Part shown: piece by piece, positions 5,646-6,750 of the stretch
Numbering within the stretch: position 1 is the stretch's first letter
Layout: each line of letters opens with the position of its first letter
Source of the DNA: Patescibacteria group bacterium
GTDB taxonomy: Bacteria > Patescibacteriota > UBA1384 > CAILIB01
Direction: 5' to 3'
Length of the DNA: 6,750 nucleotides
Assembly: GCA_018968785.1 (NCBI GenBank)
Contig: JAGWZN010000045.1
Span: 1 to 6,750, forward strand
The notes under the pieces: model-generated
Database searches by the model: none
What the model saw: the letters and a program-made list of their open reading frames with translations, nothing else
Told to the model about the DNA's origin: nothing
Position numbers and translations under genes: made by a program

Positions 5646-6155
5646 ATGGCAACCAAAACCATTTACGTTAGCGAGCAAGACTCCCCGGTCTTCGAAGAGG
5701 CGCGGACGGTGGCCGGAGAGAACCTCTCATCCATTATTGTCCGGGCTCTGCGCGAATTCCTCGCCCGCCAGCGACAGAAAGAGAGCGGATTTAAGGAGAT
5801 TGCGGTCCGCACCGGCAGCCGGAGTTCGGCGCGGGAGCAGTGCTTCTACGGCACTAAAATCGGCGATTGGCGGGGGTTCAGCGATGACCGGCAGTGGTGG
5901 ATGCAGGCCCACATCTATACCACACAGAAAAACAACTGGGCCGTTTACCTTATTCAGGTCTGCCAGGCCAGTCTGCTCACCGATAAAGAGCGCTGGCGGG
6001 AGAGCGGCGATTACTTACTTGATTCGCGGCGCAGCGACCTTCTGGTTGCCGCCAAGCCGGAGGAGCTGAAAGATAAAGTGCCGGCCGACCTCTTCCGCCT
6101 GCTTCAGGATCTGGCCGCCCATACCGAGCACCCAATTACCTATCTTGATATCTAA
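5646..6155 (+). CDS. EXLDI-family protein with ribbon-helix-helix-like N-terminus
   Basis: Predicted protein of 169 residues, close to the roughly 160 usual for the EXLDI family (TIGR04342, from memory). The N-terminus KTIYVSEQD (4-12), GENLSSIIVRALREFL (24-39) follows the beta-helix-helix plan of ribbon-helix-helix DNA-binding proteins and matches the family opening. The middle part (about 49-137) is an alternating, Trp-rich domain (DWRGF, QWWMQAHIYTTQKNNWAVYLI, ERWRESGDYLL). A helix then carries LKDKVPADLFRLLQDL (141-156), and the protein ends in ITYLDI. The final motif keeps LDI, but the expected Glu is a Thr (TYLDI). I start at the ATG at 5646. An earlier ATG at 5640 would add two residues, and one at 5589 would put the TTGACA box inside the gene. 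The biochemical role of the family is unknown to me; DNA binding by the N-terminus and self-regulation through the upstream palindrome are inferred. It lies just after the ABC exporter and 18 bp before a small membrane protein gene. Confidence 0.85.
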   Translation: MATKTIYVSEQDSPVFEEARTVAGENLSSIIVRALREFLARQRQKESGFKEIAVRTGSRSSAREQCFYGTKIGDWRGFSDDRQWWMQAHIYTTQKNNWAVYLIQVCQASLLTDKERWRESGDYLLDSRRSDLLVAAKPEELKDKVPADLFRLLQDLAAHTEHPITYLDI

Positions 6156-6173
6156 CCCGTTTAATTAATTTGT

Positions 6174-6341
6174 ATGAAAGACGACATGCAAACTCTGGAA
6201 GACTTGGCGCGCATTAAAGCTATCTCCGGCCCGAACGCCTATAAATGGTCCAGTTGGGAATCCCCGGTTGGACTGATTATTTTCTTCAACGGCCTGGCGC
6301 TTTTCGCGATTTTGGTGCGCTATATTTTCCTAATGAAATAG
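6174..6341 (+). CDS. Membrane microprotein (55 aa)
   Basis: ATG at 6174 to TAG at 6339-6341 encodes 55 residues. A hydrophilic N-terminal half (MKDDMQTLEDLARIKAIS...) is followed by a linker with two tryptophans (YKWSSWESP, 23-31) and one hydrophobic helix at about 32-54 (GLIIFFNGLALFAILVRYIF). The amphipathic-then-membrane design, with a charged start and the helix at the very end, looks like a genuine tail-anchored small protein. It begins 18 bp after the EXLDI stop on the same strand, so the two are probably co-transcribed. No Shine-Dalgarno is visible. An internal ATG at 6186 would shorten it by four residues. No family is recognised; a partner of the exporter or of the EXLDI protein is possible but unproven. 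Confidence 0.65.
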   Translation: MKDDMQTLEDLARIKAISGPNAYKWSSWESPVGLIIFFNGLALFAILVRYIFLMK

Positions 6342-6344
6342 CGC
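6317..6344. repeat. Weak inverted repeat at a convergent gene junction
   Basis: GCGCTAT (6317-6323) and ATAGCGC (6338-6344) are perfect 7-bp arms around a 14-nt loop. It spans the end of the microprotein gene, just before the end of the opposing zinc-ribbon gene (6366). With no T-run on either side and a long loop it is a poor terminator, but its position is where one would be needed. Confidence 0.3.
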
Positions 6345-6365
6345 CTCACTCGAACAGAACCGGCT

Positions 6366-6750
6366 CTAGACAACCGCCCGCTGGTAGCATTCCTCACAGT
6401 ACACTTTTTCCGGTCTTGATTGACTGAACGTACTGATAATCTCCTGATGGCAGTTGTCGCACTGACGAGAGAAAAGGCGGCGCGGATTTCTGAGCTGAAA
6501 TCTTTCAATAAACCGCTGATCGAAATGCATCCTCGGAATCGGTATCTCGTTCCGCATATAAAAAGCCAGCTCCGGAGGCGTTATTTTAAACGGCTTGCCG
6601 GTTACCTCGCAGCGTAAAACACCCGCGAGCAGCTTCTTCCGTTCCTCCTCACTCCTGACGTACACATCTATATCGTCCTGCGGGATATAAATCTCCCCTT
6701 CATACTTCGGACTGTGATCCTCGTCCTGCCAGTGCGCGCCGAGCTCTGTC
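6366..6750 (-). CDS. CPR-type zinc-ribbon hypothetical protein (5' part missing)
   Basis: The frame is open to the window edge, so only the last 127 residues are visible and the true start lies outside. Visible blocks are LRCEVTGKPFKITPPELAFY (45-64), IPIPR then HFDQ (69-77), LRNPRRLF (86-93) and QCDNCHQ...RPEKVYCEECY (96-122). C97/C100 with C118/C121 form a complete CX2C...CX2C zinc ribbon. This block order matches a hypothetical protein family that I know mainly from Patescibacteria. In remembered relatives, the stretch after IPxPR is CPDCR and gives a second cysteine pair; here it reads HFDQR, so that pair is lost (C to H and C to Q). An upstream acidic segment (QDEDHSPKYEGEIYIPQDD) precedes the conserved region. 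The function is unknown; nucleic-acid or protein binding would be typical of zinc ribbons. A GTG at 6665 is only an internal codon. Confidence 0.82.
   Translation of the reverse strand, partial: TELGAHWQDEDHSPKYEGEIYIPQDDIDVYVRSEEERKKLLAGVLRCEVTGKPFKITPPELAFYMRNEIPIPRMHFDQRFIERFQLRNPRRLFSRQCDNCHQEIISTFSQSRPEKVYCEECYQRAVV

Noticed and set aside
5737..6069. Alternative plus-frame open frame inside the EXLDI gene
   Set aside because: Ser/Arg/Ala-rich shadow translation without recognisable motifs, entirely within a gene with family support.

Overview
The window is about 55% G+C, uses the standard stop codons, and most likely comes from a Patescibacteria (CPR) genome. The strongest lineage clue is the incomplete gene at the right edge. 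It carries the zinc-ribbon block (PPELAFY..., IPIPR..., LRNPRRLF...QCDNC...RPEKVYCEECY) of a hypothetical protein family that I know mainly from CPR genomes. An EXLDI-family gene next to an ABC exporter hints at a Saccharibacteria-like member, but the sequence alone cannot settle this.

Layout. (1) 30-554 (+) encodes a membrane-anchored extracytoplasmic protein of unknown function. It converges tail-to-tail, with a 35-bp overlap, on 520-1020 (-), an unrecognised coiled-coil protein in DNA that is clearly more AT-rich than its surroundings. (2) 2707 down to 1076 (-) is a tightly overlapped unit: a GT2 (dolichyl/undecaprenyl-phosphate sugar transferase-like) glycosyltransferase, a ZIP metal transporter and a 66-aa single-pass membrane protein. 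(3) 3493-2801 (-) encodes a LiaF-like membrane protein with five FGG repeats. (4) Divergent from it, at 3686-5526 (+), lies a two-gene ABC-2 exporter (ATPase plus six-TM permease, joined by an ATGA overlap). (5) A hairpin follows, then an EXLDI-family protein (5646-6155, +) behind a TTGACA box and a 9-bp-armed AT-rich palindrome, then a 55-aa membrane microprotein (6174-6341, +). (6) The CPR zinc-ribbon protein enters from the right on the minus strand.

The most interesting part is roughly 2801-6341. It reads as a cell-envelope response neighbourhood: a LiaF-like sensor/modulator, an exporter, an EXLDI protein with a ribbon-helix-helix-like N-terminus over a probable self-operator, and a small membrane protein. 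A 12-bp tandem repeat in the divergent promoter region overlaps the predicted -35 box of the LiaF-like gene, where a transcription factor would be expected to bind. No histidine kinase or response regulator lies inside the window. The regulatory links are inference. The gene families of the GT2, ZIP, LiaF-like, ABC and EXLDI proteins are well supported by motifs. There are no rRNA or tRNA genes, CRISPR arrays or insertion sequences that I can see, and no gene-free stretch exceeds 300 bases.
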